Below, piece after piece: positions 53,009 to 62,336 of a DNA stretch of 64,000 bases. Positions within the stretch are counted from its first letter, which is position 1, and each line of letters opens with the position of its first letter. Position numbers and translations under genes: made by a program. The notes beneath the pieces were generated by a model. It did not search any database, was not told the DNA's origin, and saw nothing but the letters and a program-made list of their open reading frames with translations. Source of the stretch: Desulfopila aestuarii DSM 18488 (GTDB taxonomy: Bacteria > Desulfobacterota > Desulfobulbia > Desulfobulbales > Desulfocapsaceae); NCBI GenBank assembly GCA_945863875.1, contig CAMBBS010000006.1:86568-150567 (forward strand). The letters are read 5' to 3'.

Positions 53009-53880
53009 CTAAGAGTGGCCAGAGAAAGCCAGGTAGCAACAAAAAGAGTGACGCTGATAAACCCGTTCATCGAAAAAAATGAGGCACGAATGCGCGACAA
53101 ATCTTCGGGTTTGACGAGCATATGTTGATACAGCAATGCCCCCGCAGCTAAAATGATCCCTATGTAGTAAAAAACATTCAAGCCGGCCTGGTAACCGGTT
53201 AAGGTAAAGAAAACAAAGGCTAACAGATGGAAAAAGCTGGCTACCCGAAAGGCATTTCTCTTACCCAGCCTGGAAGGCAGGGAATACAGATTTGTCTGCC
53301 GATCAAAATCGGCGTCAAGACAGGCATAAATGGTATCAAAACCGGCCACCCAGAAAATGACCCCCAGGGAAAGAACGAACGGATATCCCAGCATACTGCC
53401 CTGCACGGCAACCCATCCACCCAGGGGAGAAAAGGCCAGCGCCACGCCAAGAATAAGGTGACAAAAAGAAGTGAACCGCTTGGTAAGTGAATAAAATAGC
53501 GTGAGGCCGAGAGCAAAGGGAGCCAGCAGCAAAGTCAGCTGGTTGAGATTATAGCAGGCCAAGAAAAACAGAGCTCCGGACAAAAACACCATTGCCCAGG
53601 CCTCCCGAAGTCTGATGTCGCCCGCCGGCAGCGCCCTTGCCGCTGTTCGCGGGTTGGCTCCGTCAAACTTGCGGTCGACGATCCTGTTAAAGCCCATGGC
53701 GCATGTTCTCGCCCCGACCATGGCCAGCAGAATCCAGAAAATTACATGCACATCCGGTACACCCCGCGAGGCGAGTAAGGCACCGGTAAAGGCGAAAGGC
53801 AGGGCAAAGACAGTCAATTTAAATTGGATCATTTCCAATAAAATTTTTATCTTTGTTTTGATGATTGCTAACTTCTCCAT
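53005..53880 (-). CDS. UbiA-family prenyltransferase of the menaquinone (futalosine) pathway
   Basis: A 291-residue integral membrane prenyltransferase with about eight hydrophobic helices. The first Asp-rich motif NRIVDRKFDGANPRT is near residue 65 (NxxxDxxxD), and the second, DTIYACLDADFDRQ, near 182. UbiA-type enzymes attach a polyprenyl chain to an aromatic acid. Given the futalosine genes around it, the acceptor is probably 1,4-dihydroxy-6-naphthoate (MqnP role) rather than 4-hydroxybenzoate. It overlaps ubiX by 13 nt and DUF3108 by 4 nt. Confidence 0.93.
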   Translation of the reverse strand: MEKLAIIKTKIKILLEMIQFKLTVFALPFAFTGALLASRGVPDVHVIFWILLAMVGARTCAMGFNRIVDRKFDGANPRTAARALPAGDIRLREAWAMVFLSGALFFLACYNLNQLTLLLAPFALGLTLFYSLTKRFTSFCHLILGVALAFSPLGGWVAVQGSMLGYPFVLSLGVIFWVAGFDTIYACLDADFDRQTNLYSLPSRLGKRNAFRVASFFHLLAFVFFTLTGYQAGLNVFYYIGIILAAGALLYQHMLVKPEDLSRIRASFFSMNGFISVTLFVATWLSLATLR

Positions 53881-54440
53881 CTCTTTCGATTGGGTATAGC
53901 AAGACCAAGCTGGTCGGCAAGACGCCAGGAATAGCTCTGTGCGGCCTGTTCCAGCGTTTTGGGTTGCAGATAATAACTGGGCATGGTCGGACAGATGACC
54001 GCCCCCGCATCATGGGCCGCGAGCATGTTTTGCAGGTGGGTTCTGTTCAAGGGCGTTTCCCGAACTGCGAGAACAAGTTTTTTCCGCTCCTTGAGCATGA
54101 CATCGGCGGCACGATGTATCAAATTGATCGACAGACCTCCGGCAATGGCGGCCAGGCTGCCCATGGTACAGGGCAGGACGACCATTGAGGTGTAGTCGCT
54201 TGATCCCGAGGCGGGTGGCGCGGCTAAATCGTCATGGGGAAACCATGTGGCAACCGCCGGCAATTCTTCCGGCAGGAGGCCCTGTTCCATCTTGAGCACC
54301 TCCCTGCCGGATGCGGAACAAATGCCGTGTACCGTCACATCGAGCTCTGCCAGAGAGTGAAGAAAAGACCGTAGAAAAAGCATGCCGGTGGCCCCGGTAA
54401 CACCTAAGAGAATTTTTTGTTTTTCGGTTTGAATCGTCAT
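53868..54440 (-). CDS. ubiX: UbiX-family flavin prenyltransferase
   Basis: A 190-residue flavoprotein of the UbiX/Pad1 family. It makes the prenylated FMN cofactor used by UbiD-type decarboxylases. GVTGATGMLFLR is at about residues 13-24, VVLPCTMGSLAAIAGG near 86, and LVLAVRETPLNRTHLQNM near 122. In the futalosine pathway it would support decarboxylation of the prenylated naphthoate. The UbiD partner itself is not in this window. It is co-transcribed with mqnA upstream and ubiA downstream. Confidence 0.94.
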   Translation of the reverse strand: MTIQTEKQKILLGVTGATGMLFLRSFLHSLAELDVTVHGICSASGREVLKMEQGLLPEELPAVATWFPHDDLAAPPASGSSDYTSMVVLPCTMGSLAAIAGGLSINLIHRAADVMLKERKKLVLAVRETPLNRTHLQNMLAAHDAGAVICPTMPSYYLQPKTLEQAAQSYSWRLADQLGLAIPNRKRWRS

Positions 54441-54495
54441 CTGTGCAACTCACCAGCGGGGTGTAATAGGCAGCGCATCACTTACCAGCTGTTCT

Positions 54496-55395
54496 TTAGT
54501 GAAGGTTGGCAAAAATCTTTAGCGGTAAGGCGCTCTTATCAATATCGCCACGTTTGATCAGGAAGTCAAAAAACGTCTCCAGGGCCTTACGCTTCTGGCC
54601 GTCAAGATCGTGTTCTATCGCCGTAAGGTACTGATAGCATTTTTTTTTCGACATGGGAATGCGCGATGCGGCGATTTCACAGATGGCGGCCAGGTCTCTC
54701 TTCCCCTCGTCACGGCAGCTGATGAGCTGACGATGAATTGCAGCGAGCATCTCCGGCTGCTCGACACAGAACTCTTCACGGACGGCGCAAACCGCAAAGA
54801 CAAAAGGCAGTCCTGTTTGACGTTTCCAGATATCCGCCAGGTCGTATTCGTAAAGATAGGTAGATTTTTCAACCAACCTCAGGGCATCGTCGCCGATGGC
54901 CAGCACTGCTTGAAAATTTCCTGCGGCAGCACTCTCTAAATCGCCGGTCGAATAGCAGGGTTGAACATTGTGAAATTTCTCCAGGATGATCTTCACCAGG
55001 GCGGCCGAGGTCTCTGACTGGGCGCTGAACAGAACAGGCGCCTGATCAAGCTGATTCATCGGCACATGGGAGAAAAGAAACACTGAGCCCACAGGTCCAT
55101 TGGCGCTTATCGAAAGTCCAGAAAGGATTTTATAACGTTCCGGGTGCCGGCCATATTCAAAGCTGGAGACAAAACCCATGTCGATGTGCCCCTCCGCCAG
55201 TTTTTTATTCAAGGTGGCGGGGGGGGCTTCCACGAGCTGCCAATTTTCGGCAGTTACGGTACTCTTCCATTTTTCATGGATAGGCGCCGTGTTGAGATAG
55301 TTCACCATGCCGATTCTGGCAATGATTTCAGCGGATTCTTTCATACCGACCACCTCTGTTTTACTACCTGTTGGTTCATTCATAGACTCATTCAT
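54496..55395 (-). CDS. mqnA: Chorismate dehydratase MqnA
   Basis: A 299-residue protein of the MqnA/periplasmic-binding fold, which dehydrates chorismate to 3-enolpyruvylbenzoate, the first futalosine step. IGMVNYLNTAPIHEKW is near residue 28, GFVSSFEYGRHPERY near 75, VLAIGDDALRLVE near 160, and GLPFVFAVCAVREEF near 195. The N-terminal 25 residues before the conserved core may be shortened, since ATG codons 5 and 18 are alternatives. It overlaps the preceding deaminase by 8 nt. Confidence 0.94.
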   Translation of the reverse strand: MNESMNEPTGSKTEVVGMKESAEIIARIGMVNYLNTAPIHEKWKSTVTAENWQLVEAPPATLNKKLAEGHIDMGFVSSFEYGRHPERYKILSGLSISANGPVGSVFLFSHVPMNQLDQAPVLFSAQSETSAALVKIILEKFHNVQPCYSTGDLESAAAGNFQAVLAIGDDALRLVEKSTYLYEYDLADIWKRQTGLPFVFAVCAVREEFCVEQPEMLAAIHRQLISCRDEGKRDLAAICEIAASRIPMSKKKCYQYLTAIEHDLDGQKRKALETFFDFLIKRGDIDKSALPLKIFANLH

Positions 55396-56623
55396 GATCA
55401 GTTGACACCCAGCTGATTTCTGCGGGTCTGCCCCCTGAAACCAATTCTTTTACCAGCTGCTGCCCATCACGGCAACCCTGAAGCGCAAGTGACGACACAT
55501 GGAGAAATTCCGCTCTTTTGCCGACAGCCAGACTACCGTAATCAACGCCGTGACCAAGTGCCTGCGCTCCGCCCAGAGTGGCCATGGCCAGAACAGTTGC
55601 ATCCTCAAGACCTGCGTGGCATGTGCCGAGGATGGTCATTTCCCGCCAGATATCTATGGCTTCATTCGAGGCCGGAGAATCGGTGCCCAGTGCCGGCAGC
55701 AGACCGAGTGCCACCATTTGCTCAACCGGAGCAGTGCCTACGCCAAGGAACTGATTACTGCCTGGACAAAGACAGACAGCACTGCCCCGTGCCTTTATCA
55801 ACCGGAGCTCCTGGTCGGAGACATGGACACAATGCACAAGCAGAGTTTTCTCATCGAGAATGCCCAGATGATCAAAATAATCGATGGTACCCGGGAAGCC
55901 GGACGTAAAAATAGAAAACAGCCCGTCCCAACTGCGTTTCTTTTTCAGAAAATCCTGGAAACATCCGGTACCGCTTCGAAGAAACTCTCCTTCATCCGCG
56001 CACTCGGCGGTATGGATAGAAAAGACATGCCCCAGTCGGTTGCAGCGCTTCTTGATTTCCACAAGGAGCTCGGGTGCGGTTGAATAGGGTGCATGCCCTG
56101 TCGCGCCGATTCGTTCATCAAGGGAAGCGAGGTTCGCCAGCGCCGTCCGGCACGCGTCACGATTAGGGCCAAGATATTCGATCATCCTGACAACCTGCGG
56201 CTGCAGCGCCTCTTCCTGGCCATGCAATTCGTCAAAATACTCGTTTCCAATATCACCAAGCAGCACCACTCCCCACCGATATTGATCCTGCAGGGCTGTT
56301 CTGAAGCCGGCAACAATTTTTCCCGGACAATTTTTTTCAGCCGCCCTTCTCTCGATCAGCGCATCGATCCAGTCGGTAAAATTTTCCTCCGGCAGCAGGC
56401 AAGCACTCTGTTGCAGATGGCTCAGTTCGAGGTGCATGTGGGCATTGACAAGACCCGGCATGAGGACGCAGCTGTAGCTAGTTTCCGGCACACGGCAATA
56501 GATGTGCACGATGTCATCTCGCTGACCGAGATCGACAATTCGGCCGTCAGCGACGACAATGCTGCCATGTTGAATAACCGGTCCCCCGACCGGGACAACC
56601 CATGGGGCGGAAAAAATACGCAT
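55388..56623 (-). CDS. Amidohydrolase, probable aminodeoxyfutalosine deaminase
   Basis: A 411-residue metal-dependent amidohydrolase of the TrzA/guanine deaminase type. The metal motif HxH is in NAHMHLELSH near residue 56. Further ligands are in HAPYSTA, SIHTAECADEGEF, HCVHVSD and LGTDSPASNEA. The neighbours MqnE and MqnC suggest it deaminates aminodeoxyfutalosine to futalosine-type product, as the MqnF/MqnX enzymes do. The ATG at 56623 has AGGTAGAAG upstream and is preferred over 56671. The family alone would not fix the substrate; the operon does so with fair confidence. Confidence 0.85.
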   Translation of the reverse strand: MRIFSAPWVVPVGGPVIQHGSIVVADGRIVDLGQRDDIVHIYCRVPETSYSCVLMPGLVNAHMHLELSHLQQSACLLPEENFTDWIDALIERRAAEKNCPGKIVAGFRTALQDQYRWGVVLLGDIGNEYFDELHGQEEALQPQVVRMIEYLGPNRDACRTALANLASLDERIGATGHAPYSTAPELLVEIKKRCNRLGHVFSIHTAECADEGEFLRSGTGCFQDFLKKKRSWDGLFSIFTSGFPGTIDYFDHLGILDEKTLLVHCVHVSDQELRLIKARGSAVCLCPGSNQFLGVGTAPVEQMVALGLLPALGTDSPASNEAIDIWREMTILGTCHAGLEDATVLAMATLGGAQALGHGVDYGSLAVGKRAEFLHVSSLALQGCRDGQQLVKELVSGGRPAEISWVSTDHE

Positions 56624-56709
56624 GCTTCTACCTGCAGTCAAAACCGGAAGCTTCGCAGTGAAGCCAGCCATTCCCTCTGCTGGGAAGAACAGCGGCGACT
56701 CTTTTTGAC

Positions 56710-57768
56710 CTATTGGACAAGAGTATAATCCATCAGCCGCTGCATCGGGAGTAGACCGGCATCGGTGACGAGCCGCCTGATTTCCAGTTCGGACAATCTG
56801 AAACTAATCCCGGCGGCGGCCACCACATTTTCTTCAATCATCGTGCTGCCGAAATCATTGGCGCCAAAAGAGAGAGAAAGTTGGGCGATTTTCGGCCCCT
56901 GGGTAACCCAGGATGCCTGGATATTATCAAAATTATCGAGATAGATTCTCGATAGGGCCAGCATGCGCAGATATTCCAGAGCGGTCGTTTTTTCAACATC
57001 AGCCAGCACTGTATTGCGAGGTTGAAACGGCCATGGGATAAAGGCGGTGAACCCATGGGTACGGTCCTGCAGATGCCGAAGCCTGCGGAGATGCTCCAGA
57101 CGTTCTTCTTTCGTCTCCACGTGACCAAACATCATCGTCGCGGTTGTACGCAATCCCTGGCTATGCGCTTCTTTCATAACGTCAAGCCACTCGTCTGCCG
57201 TACATTTTCTTGGCGCGGTAAGCTGCCGCACACGATCGCTGAGAATTTCCGCACCACCGCCGGGGATGGAATCAAGGCCTGCCGCGATGAGCCTCTGCAG
57301 AACTTTTTTTACCGACAGGCCGGAAATGTTGGCAAAATGGCAGATTTCCGGTGGAGAAAAGCCGTGCAGATGAATTCCGGTAGCTTTTATGAAGCTGACC
57401 ATCTCTTCGTAATAGGCTAATGGCTGGCCCGGATGCAACCCCCCCTGCAGGAGGATCTGGGTGCCGCCAAGGGCCTGCGTCTCACGAATTTTTTCCGCCA
57501 GCTCGTCAAAGGTGATCAAATATCCGTCTTTATCTTCGGGAGGTTTAAAAAAGGCACAGAATTTACAGGCGGAAATACAGATATCGGTATAGTTGATATT
57601 CCTGTCGATGACATAGGTGACCTGCCCCTCCGGATGTTTTATCCGCCGGACAGTGTCGGCAAGAAAGCCAAGCTGATGGAGATCCACCTCTTTTTCCAGG
57701 AACAGGTAGTCATTGTCACTGACACGGCGGCCCGTTGTCACTTTGTCGAGTATCGTTTCAAGCTGCAT
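56710..57768 (-). CDS. mqnC: Cyclic dehypoxanthine futalosine synthase MqnC
   Basis: A 352-residue radical SAM enzyme that cyclises dehypoxanthine futalosine. The cluster motif is CISACKFC near residue 64, followed by AFFKPPEDKDGY, then LGGTQILLQGGLHPG near 100 and GLDSIPGGGAEI near 168. These set MqnC apart from its paralogue MqnE next door. It lies 23 bp after mqnE and upstream of the deaminase on the same strand. The N-terminus matches the family. Confidence 0.95.
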   Translation of the reverse strand: MQLETILDKVTTGRRVSDNDYLFLEKEVDLHQLGFLADTVRRIKHPEGQVTYVIDRNINYTDICISACKFCAFFKPPEDKDGYLITFDELAEKIRETQALGGTQILLQGGLHPGQPLAYYEEMVSFIKATGIHLHGFSPPEICHFANISGLSVKKVLQRLIAAGLDSIPGGGAEILSDRVRQLTAPRKCTADEWLDVMKEAHSQGLRTTATMMFGHVETKEERLEHLRRLRHLQDRTHGFTAFIPWPFQPRNTVLADVEKTTALEYLRMLALSRIYLDNFDNIQASWVTQGPKIAQLSLSFGANDFGSTMIEENVVAAAGISFRLSELEIRRLVTDAGLLPMQRLMDYTLVQ

Positions 57769-57791
57769 CCTGGTCCGCTCTCCTTAGTCGG

Positions 57792-58889
57792 CTATCGATG
57801 AACTTCAATGACCTTGTACAGGGTATCGCGCTGCACAGGAACGCGACCGGCTTCTTTAATCAGCCGCACCAGCGTGGCACTGCCAATGGCCTGGTCCGTT
57901 TCGGCGCCGGCCATGTGGGTGATGACTTCTTCCTTGACCGTCCCATCCATGTCATCAGCCCCAAAGGCAAGGGCAATCTGGGCCATTTGCGGGCCAATCA
58001 TCACCCAGTAGGCTTTAATATGCGGAAAATTGTCGAGAAAGAGGCGAGCCACCGCCACGTTTTTCAAATCATCGATCCCCGTCGTTCTCGACAGGTCGGA
58101 CATGGCCGTGTTTTTCGGGTGAAAAGAAAGAGGGATAAAGGCGAGAAAACCATTTGTTTCATCCTGGGTTTCACGCAGCGCCTGCAGATGCTGAAGACGC
58201 TCGTCCACGGTTTCAATATGGCCGTACAACATCGTCGCGTTGGTATGCAAACCCATTTTATGGGCAATCTTGGAGATCTCCAGCCATTCCATGCCGGATA
58301 TTTTTTTTTCGCAGGTCAACTGACGTATTCTCGGGCTGAAAACCTCCGCTCCCCCGCCCGGCAGGGAACCAAGCCCTGCCTCGATGAGCAGTCCCAGCGT
58401 CTCTTCCACCGATTTGCCGGCCAGTTTGGCCAGATGAGCAATCTCGACACAGGTAAATGCCTGAATGTGCAATGCCGGCCTTACCTCTTTAATCCCGCGC
58501 AGAATCTCCAGATAGTATTCAAAAGGCAGGTCAGGATGAATGCCACCGACCATATGTACTTCGGTGATCGGCTCATCAAGGCGGTCCCTTACCTTCTGCT
58601 GCACTTGTTCAACACTCATCTCATAGGCGAGTTCAGAATCTTTCTCCCGGCCGAAGGCGCAGAATTTGCAGAGGTTGGTGCATATGTTGGAGTAATTTAT
58701 ATGCTGATTGTAGATGAAGTAGGTATTGTCACCATTCAGCCTGTTGCGCACAATGTTGGCGAGGTAGCCAAGAGCAAGGATGTCATTGCTGTTGTACAGC
58801 TGTCGACCTTCGTCGAAGCCGAGTCTTTCCTCTGCTTTTACCTTTTCGAGAATGCGTCCGAACCCGGCATTATGAATATAATTTTCCAC
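57792..58889 (-). CDS. mqnE: Aminofutalosine synthase MqnE
   Basis: A 365-residue radical SAM enzyme that joins the adenosyl group of SAM to 3-enolpyruvylbenzoate to give aminofutalosine. The cluster motif CTNLCKFC is near residue 71, followed by AFGREKDSELAY, with HMVGGIHPDLPFEYY near 110 and GLGSLPGGGAEVFSP near 175. It is the first gene of the menaquinone operon, directly after the hairpin that closes the sigma-factor gene. Aminofutalosine as product implies that the deaminase two genes downstream is needed. Confidence 0.95.
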   Translation of the reverse strand: MENYIHNAGFGRILEKVKAEERLGFDEGRQLYNSNDILALGYLANIVRNRLNGDNTYFIYNQHINYSNICTNLCKFCAFGREKDSELAYEMSVEQVQQKVRDRLDEPITEVHMVGGIHPDLPFEYYLEILRGIKEVRPALHIQAFTCVEIAHLAKLAGKSVEETLGLLIEAGLGSLPGGGAEVFSPRIRQLTCEKKISGMEWLEISKIAHKMGLHTNATMLYGHIETVDERLQHLQALRETQDETNGFLAFIPLSFHPKNTAMSDLSRTTGIDDLKNVAVARLFLDNFPHIKAYWVMIGPQMAQIALAFGADDMDGTVKEEVITHMAGAETDQAIGSATLVRLIKEAGRVPVQRDTLYKVIEVHR

Positions 58890-58896
58890 GATAAAT

Positions 58897-58924
58897 AAAA
58901 AGCCGGGCTTTAACCCGGCTTTTT
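58897..58924 (-). terminator. Terminator between the sigma-factor gene and mqnE
   Basis: An 11-bp perfect stem (AAAAAGCCGGG / CCCGGCTTTTT) with a 6-nt loop lies 17 bp after the rpoD-type stop. It gives a GC stem plus T-run on the minus strand and sits 7 bp before the mqnE ATG, so the mqn operon must have its promoter very close, or be reached by read-through. Confidence 0.9.
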
Positions 58925-58941
58925 CAAAATAGAAGATTTGG

Positions 58942-60270
58942 TCAGTCTATGAAAAATTTAAGTTTTTCACGGCGGCTGGAGTGACGCAACCTGTTTAAGG
59001 CCTTCTTCTCAATCTGGCGAATTCGCTCGCGGGAGACATTGAAGAGTTTGCCGATTTCCTCCAGGGTATATTCCGCCTTCTCGCCGATGCCAAAACGCAG
59101 GCGAATGATTTTCTCTTCTCGTTCACTGAGAGTCTCGAGAATATCATTGACCCGTCCGGACAATTCTCGTGTTTGAACCGCATCGTAGGGTGACTGGGAT
59201 TCCTGGTTTTCCAGAAAATCACCAAGGGTGGAATCATCATCTCCCACCGGAGTCTCAAGAGAAATGGGTTCCCGAGACGCTTCGAGGATGGAAAGAATTT
59301 TGTCCATCGGCAGGTTGGTTGCCTTGGATATTTCGAGGGGCGTGGGTTCACGGCCAAGTTCTTTGAACAGTGCATAAAAAGCCTTGAAAAACTGGCTTCG
59401 CAGCTCAAGGAAATGCACAGGCAGACGGATTGTTCTGGTCTTATCAAGTATAGCCCGGGTTATGGCCTGCCTGATCCACCAGCTGGCATAGGTGGAAAAC
59501 TTGTTGCCTTTAGTATAATCAAAACGGAACACCGCCCGCATCAGACCAAGATTTCCTTCCTGGATCAAATCGGCCAGGGTCAAACCTTGATGCATATAAC
59601 GTTTGGCTATGGAGACGACCAATCTCAGGTTGGCCCTGATCATGGTATCTTTGGCTACTTCAATAGACCTGCTGTACGCTTCAAGTTTTGCCTGTAATTC
59701 GAAGAGCTCGCGAATGTCGGTGTATTTCTTTGCGGCACTGATGACGTTGTACCGCATGAAATTGAGCTGCTGCTTTTTCGGTTTCAGGGTTGGATCTCGT
59801 TTTTCCCAGAGATCGATCCGTTCGCGAAGCAGTTGAATCTCTTTTGTGCCGGAAGTGTCCTCACGAATAGCAGCGATTATCGCCTCAAAACCCTGTCGAA
59901 TAGTCTTGCTGTATTTCGCCTCTTCTTCCGGAGTGAGGAGATCAAACCGTCCCATTTCTCGCAGGTAGGTGGTCGTTGTCTCTTCAGCTTCATGAGTTTC
60001 CTCATCGGGCAAACTCATCTCATCCTCCTGATTGACATTGGAGGTTGCGCTGTCGCTTCGTTCCCATATCTCCCCGGATAACGTACGTTTCTCGCCATCC
60101 TCTTCCACGGTAACTATTTCAATCGAATGCGCACCGAGAAAGTTAAAGATCGACTCAATTTCATTGGGGTCTTTTATCTCATCGGGCAACAGTTCATTTA
60201 AATCATCAAAGCTAATACAGCCTTCTTCTTTTCCTGCTTTCAGAAGGTTTTCTTTAAGTTCAGGCAGCAC
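58942..60270 (-). CDS. rpoD: RpoD-type sigma-70 factor (group 1 or 2)
   Basis: A 442-residue sigma factor. Residues about 8-58 look like region 1.1, 1.2 begins at YLREMGRFDLLTPEEE near 101, region 2 runs through NLRLVVSIAKRYMHQGLTL and ASWWIRQAITRAI (near 205-270), region 3 follows, and region 4.2 ends with VSRERIRQIEKKALNRLRH. The large non-conserved insert of E. coli RpoD is short here. Region 2.4/3.0 reads RTIRLPVHFLELRSQFFKA, unlike the usual RTIRIPVHMIET. It may be the housekeeping factor or a second, RpoS-like one; the region 1.1-like part favours RpoD. No dnaG is adjacent. Confidence 0.85.
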   Translation of the reverse strand: MLPELKENLLKAGKEEGCISFDDLNELLPDEIKDPNEIESIFNFLGAHSIEIVTVEEDGEKRTLSGEIWERSDSATSNVNQEDEMSLPDEETHEAEETTTTYLREMGRFDLLTPEEEAKYSKTIRQGFEAIIAAIREDTSGTKEIQLLRERIDLWEKRDPTLKPKKQQLNFMRYNVISAAKKYTDIRELFELQAKLEAYSRSIEVAKDTMIRANLRLVVSIAKRYMHQGLTLADLIQEGNLGLMRAVFRFDYTKGNKFSTYASWWIRQAITRAILDKTRTIRLPVHFLELRSQFFKAFYALFKELGREPTPLEISKATNLPMDKILSILEASREPISLETPVGDDDSTLGDFLENQESQSPYDAVQTRELSGRVNDILETLSEREEKIIRLRFGIGEKAEYTLEEIGKLFNVSRERIRQIEKKALNRLRHSSRREKLKFFID

Positions 60271-60683
60271 CAGACAACCACTCCATATCTTGAATTAAAA
60301 AGACTATCTATTGTACAGTTGCCCCAGGGCGTTGTTCCAATAGTCTCAAGAGAACCAATTAGGCGATTTTTTTAATGATTTTTTTGACAAAAAAAAAGCC
60401 GACGAGAAAGACCTCGCTAGCGTGTAGTAGTTTTCAAAAGAACGTACTATTACAGCATTGGAACATAAAAAGCAATTTTTAAAATCTACCATGCGTTATG
60501 CCCTGGAAAAATTTCCCACGGTCACTATTTTACAAGCTTATATTATAGCATCGATAGTATGAGATACAAGGAACGCTCCTGCTTTTATTTTTCAGCCAAT
60601 AGTGATGGCATCCACCCGGGATGACACATATCAGCGACAGCATACATGCTTACCAAAAAAGCTTCTATAATCGTGAAGAAACA
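60271..60683. other. Divergent intergenic region between rpoD-type gene and malQ
   Basis: A 413-bp non-coding, A/T-rich region. On the minus strand a small stem (CGAG/CTCG) followed by a nine-T run near 60380-60405 could be a weak terminator or attenuator ahead of the sigma gene. The malQ frame stays open upstream to 60621, but the family start is at 60684. No other feature was recognised. Confidence 0.4.
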
Positions 60684-62234
60684 ATGATAAACCAACGATC
60701 AAGCGGAATTCTCGCCCACATAACCTCTCTGCCGTCTGCCTACGGGATCGGTGATATCGGTACCTCAAGCTACAATTTCATCGACTTTCTTGTCGCAAGC
60801 GATCAAAGTTACTGGCAATTTTTGCCGACAGGTCCGACAAATGAGCCCTTTGACTATTCTCCTTATATGAGCAGTTCGGCATTTGCCGGCTCGTCAATAT
60901 TGCTGTCGCCGGAACTCCTCCTTGAGGCTGGCCTCATCTCTCGCGCAAGCCTTGAGAATCATGGTGAATTATCACCTTACCTCACCGACTACCAACGGGT
61001 GGCGGTATATAAAAAAAATCTGCTGGAGGAGGCGTTCAGCAGGTTCCACCCGGACCAATTCACTGAATATGGAGACTTCATAGCGGGAAGTGCATGGCTC
61101 GAGGACTATGCCATTTTCATGGTTGCCAAGGAGCTTTACCTCGAGGCAGGCTGGTTTTCGTGGCCACGCGAGCTTGCTACCAGGTCGGCCGAAGCTCTTC
61201 GTGCGTTTTCCCTGCTCCACGCCGAACGTATAAACTACTATCGTTTTGAGCAATTTGAATTCTTCCGGCAATGGCAGCTTTTGCATGCGTATGCCGGATC
61301 GAAAAGAATATATCTTTTCGGCGATCTGCCTATTTATGTAAGCTACGATAGTGTCGATGTCTGGGCCAATCAGCAGATTTTCACCTTAAACCGCAAAAAC
61401 CTTCACCCCACGCATGTGTCCGGTGTCCCTCCTGACTATTTCAGTGCTACCGGCCAGAGGTGGGGAAACCCTCTTTATGACTGGCAAAGCACCAGTAAAC
61501 ACGTGCAGGATAAACTGATCCAGTGGTGGGCAGACAGATTGGCCCACCTGTTTACTCTGGTTGATATTGCGCGCATTGATCATTTTCGAGGCTTTGAATC
61601 CTATTGGTCCATCCCCGAAGAGTGCAAAACGGCGGTAGACGGTGAATGGCTGCAAGGCCCGGGTAAAGGATTCTTTGCGAAAATTTTCGACCGGCTCGGA
61701 CCACTCAATATCGTCGCCGAAGATCTCGGCATCATAACCCCCGAGGTGGAAATACTGCGCGACGAGCTTGGGTTTCCAGGAATGAAGGTGCTGCAGTTTG
61801 CCTTTGACGGCAATCCAGACAATAGCTTTCTTCCCCATAATTTCACCTCACCCGCATATATTGTTTACACCGGAACCCATGACAATGATACAACTCTTGG
61901 GTGGTTTATGAGTGACAAGCTCAACGACCAGCAACGTGAGAATATCAAAATGATCGCCAATAGAGACGGCTCGGACCAGCGGGGTATCCATCATGACCTG
62001 ATCTTCCTGGCCCAGTCCTCCATCAGCATATTGTCCATCATCCCGCTGCAGGATATTCTCGGTTTTGGCGGTGATTGTAAAATGAACAGTCCCGGCGTTG
62101 CCACTGGGAACTGGAGATGGCGCTGTGGCGGAGAATTTCTTACCCCGCACGTCGCAAAACAGCTCAAAAAATCAACCCAGCTCTTTAATCGGGGGAATCG
62201 AAAGCGAATGACCGACATCAACCGGTCGTGCTGA
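60684..62234 (+). CDS. malQ: 4-alpha-glucanotransferase (amylomaltase)
   Basis: A 516-residue GH77 enzyme that transfers alpha-1,4-glucan segments, used in maltodextrin and glycogen turnover together with GlgB. RSSGILAHITSLPSAYGIGD is at residues 4-23, ARIDHFRGFESYW near 297 (nucleophile Asp), the acid/base Glu is in IVAEDLGIITPE near 343, and YTGTHDNDTTLGW near 395. The ATG at 60684 has GAAG six bases upstream and places the family motif right at the N-terminus. It is not linked to glgA or a phosphorylase in this window. Confidence 0.96.
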   Translation: MINQRSSGILAHITSLPSAYGIGDIGTSSYNFIDFLVASDQSYWQFLPTGPTNEPFDYSPYMSSSAFAGSSILLSPELLLEAGLISRASLENHGELSPYLTDYQRVAVYKKNLLEEAFSRFHPDQFTEYGDFIAGSAWLEDYAIFMVAKELYLEAGWFSWPRELATRSAEALRAFSLLHAERINYYRFEQFEFFRQWQLLHAYAGSKRIYLFGDLPIYVSYDSVDVWANQQIFTLNRKNLHPTHVSGVPPDYFSATGQRWGNPLYDWQSTSKHVQDKLIQWWADRLAHLFTLVDIARIDHFRGFESYWSIPEECKTAVDGEWLQGPGKGFFAKIFDRLGPLNIVAEDLGIITPEVEILRDELGFPGMKVLQFAFDGNPDNSFLPHNFTSPAYIVYTGTHDNDTTLGWFMSDKLNDQQRENIKMIANRDGSDQRGIHHDLIFLAQSSISILSIIPLQDILGFGGDCKMNSPGVATGNWRWRCGGEFLTPHVAKQLKKSTQLFNRGNRKRMTDINRSC

Positions 62235-62295
62235 AAAACATTTCAACTCAACAATATGCATGCCTTTACTTTTTATTTTTCCCGACAAGAAAGTA

Positions 62296-62324
62296 TTGAC
62301 AAGCCCCGCAGGGTCAGTTATAAA
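62296..62324 (+). promoter_or_regulatory. Consensus sigma-70 promoter of tRNA-Glu
   Basis: A perfect TTGACA box, a 17-nt spacer and TATAAA lie 12 bp before the first tRNA base. A G/C-rich stretch in the spacer and the short distance suit a strong stable-RNA promoter. Confidence 0.85.
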
Positions 62325-62336
62325 GCAGCACCATTG

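Noticed and set aside
57735..58898. 387-codon open frame on the plus strand across mqnE
   Set aside because: It is antisense to a clearly conserved radical SAM gene, has no family motif or ribosome-binding site, and its openness follows from the codon use of mqnE.
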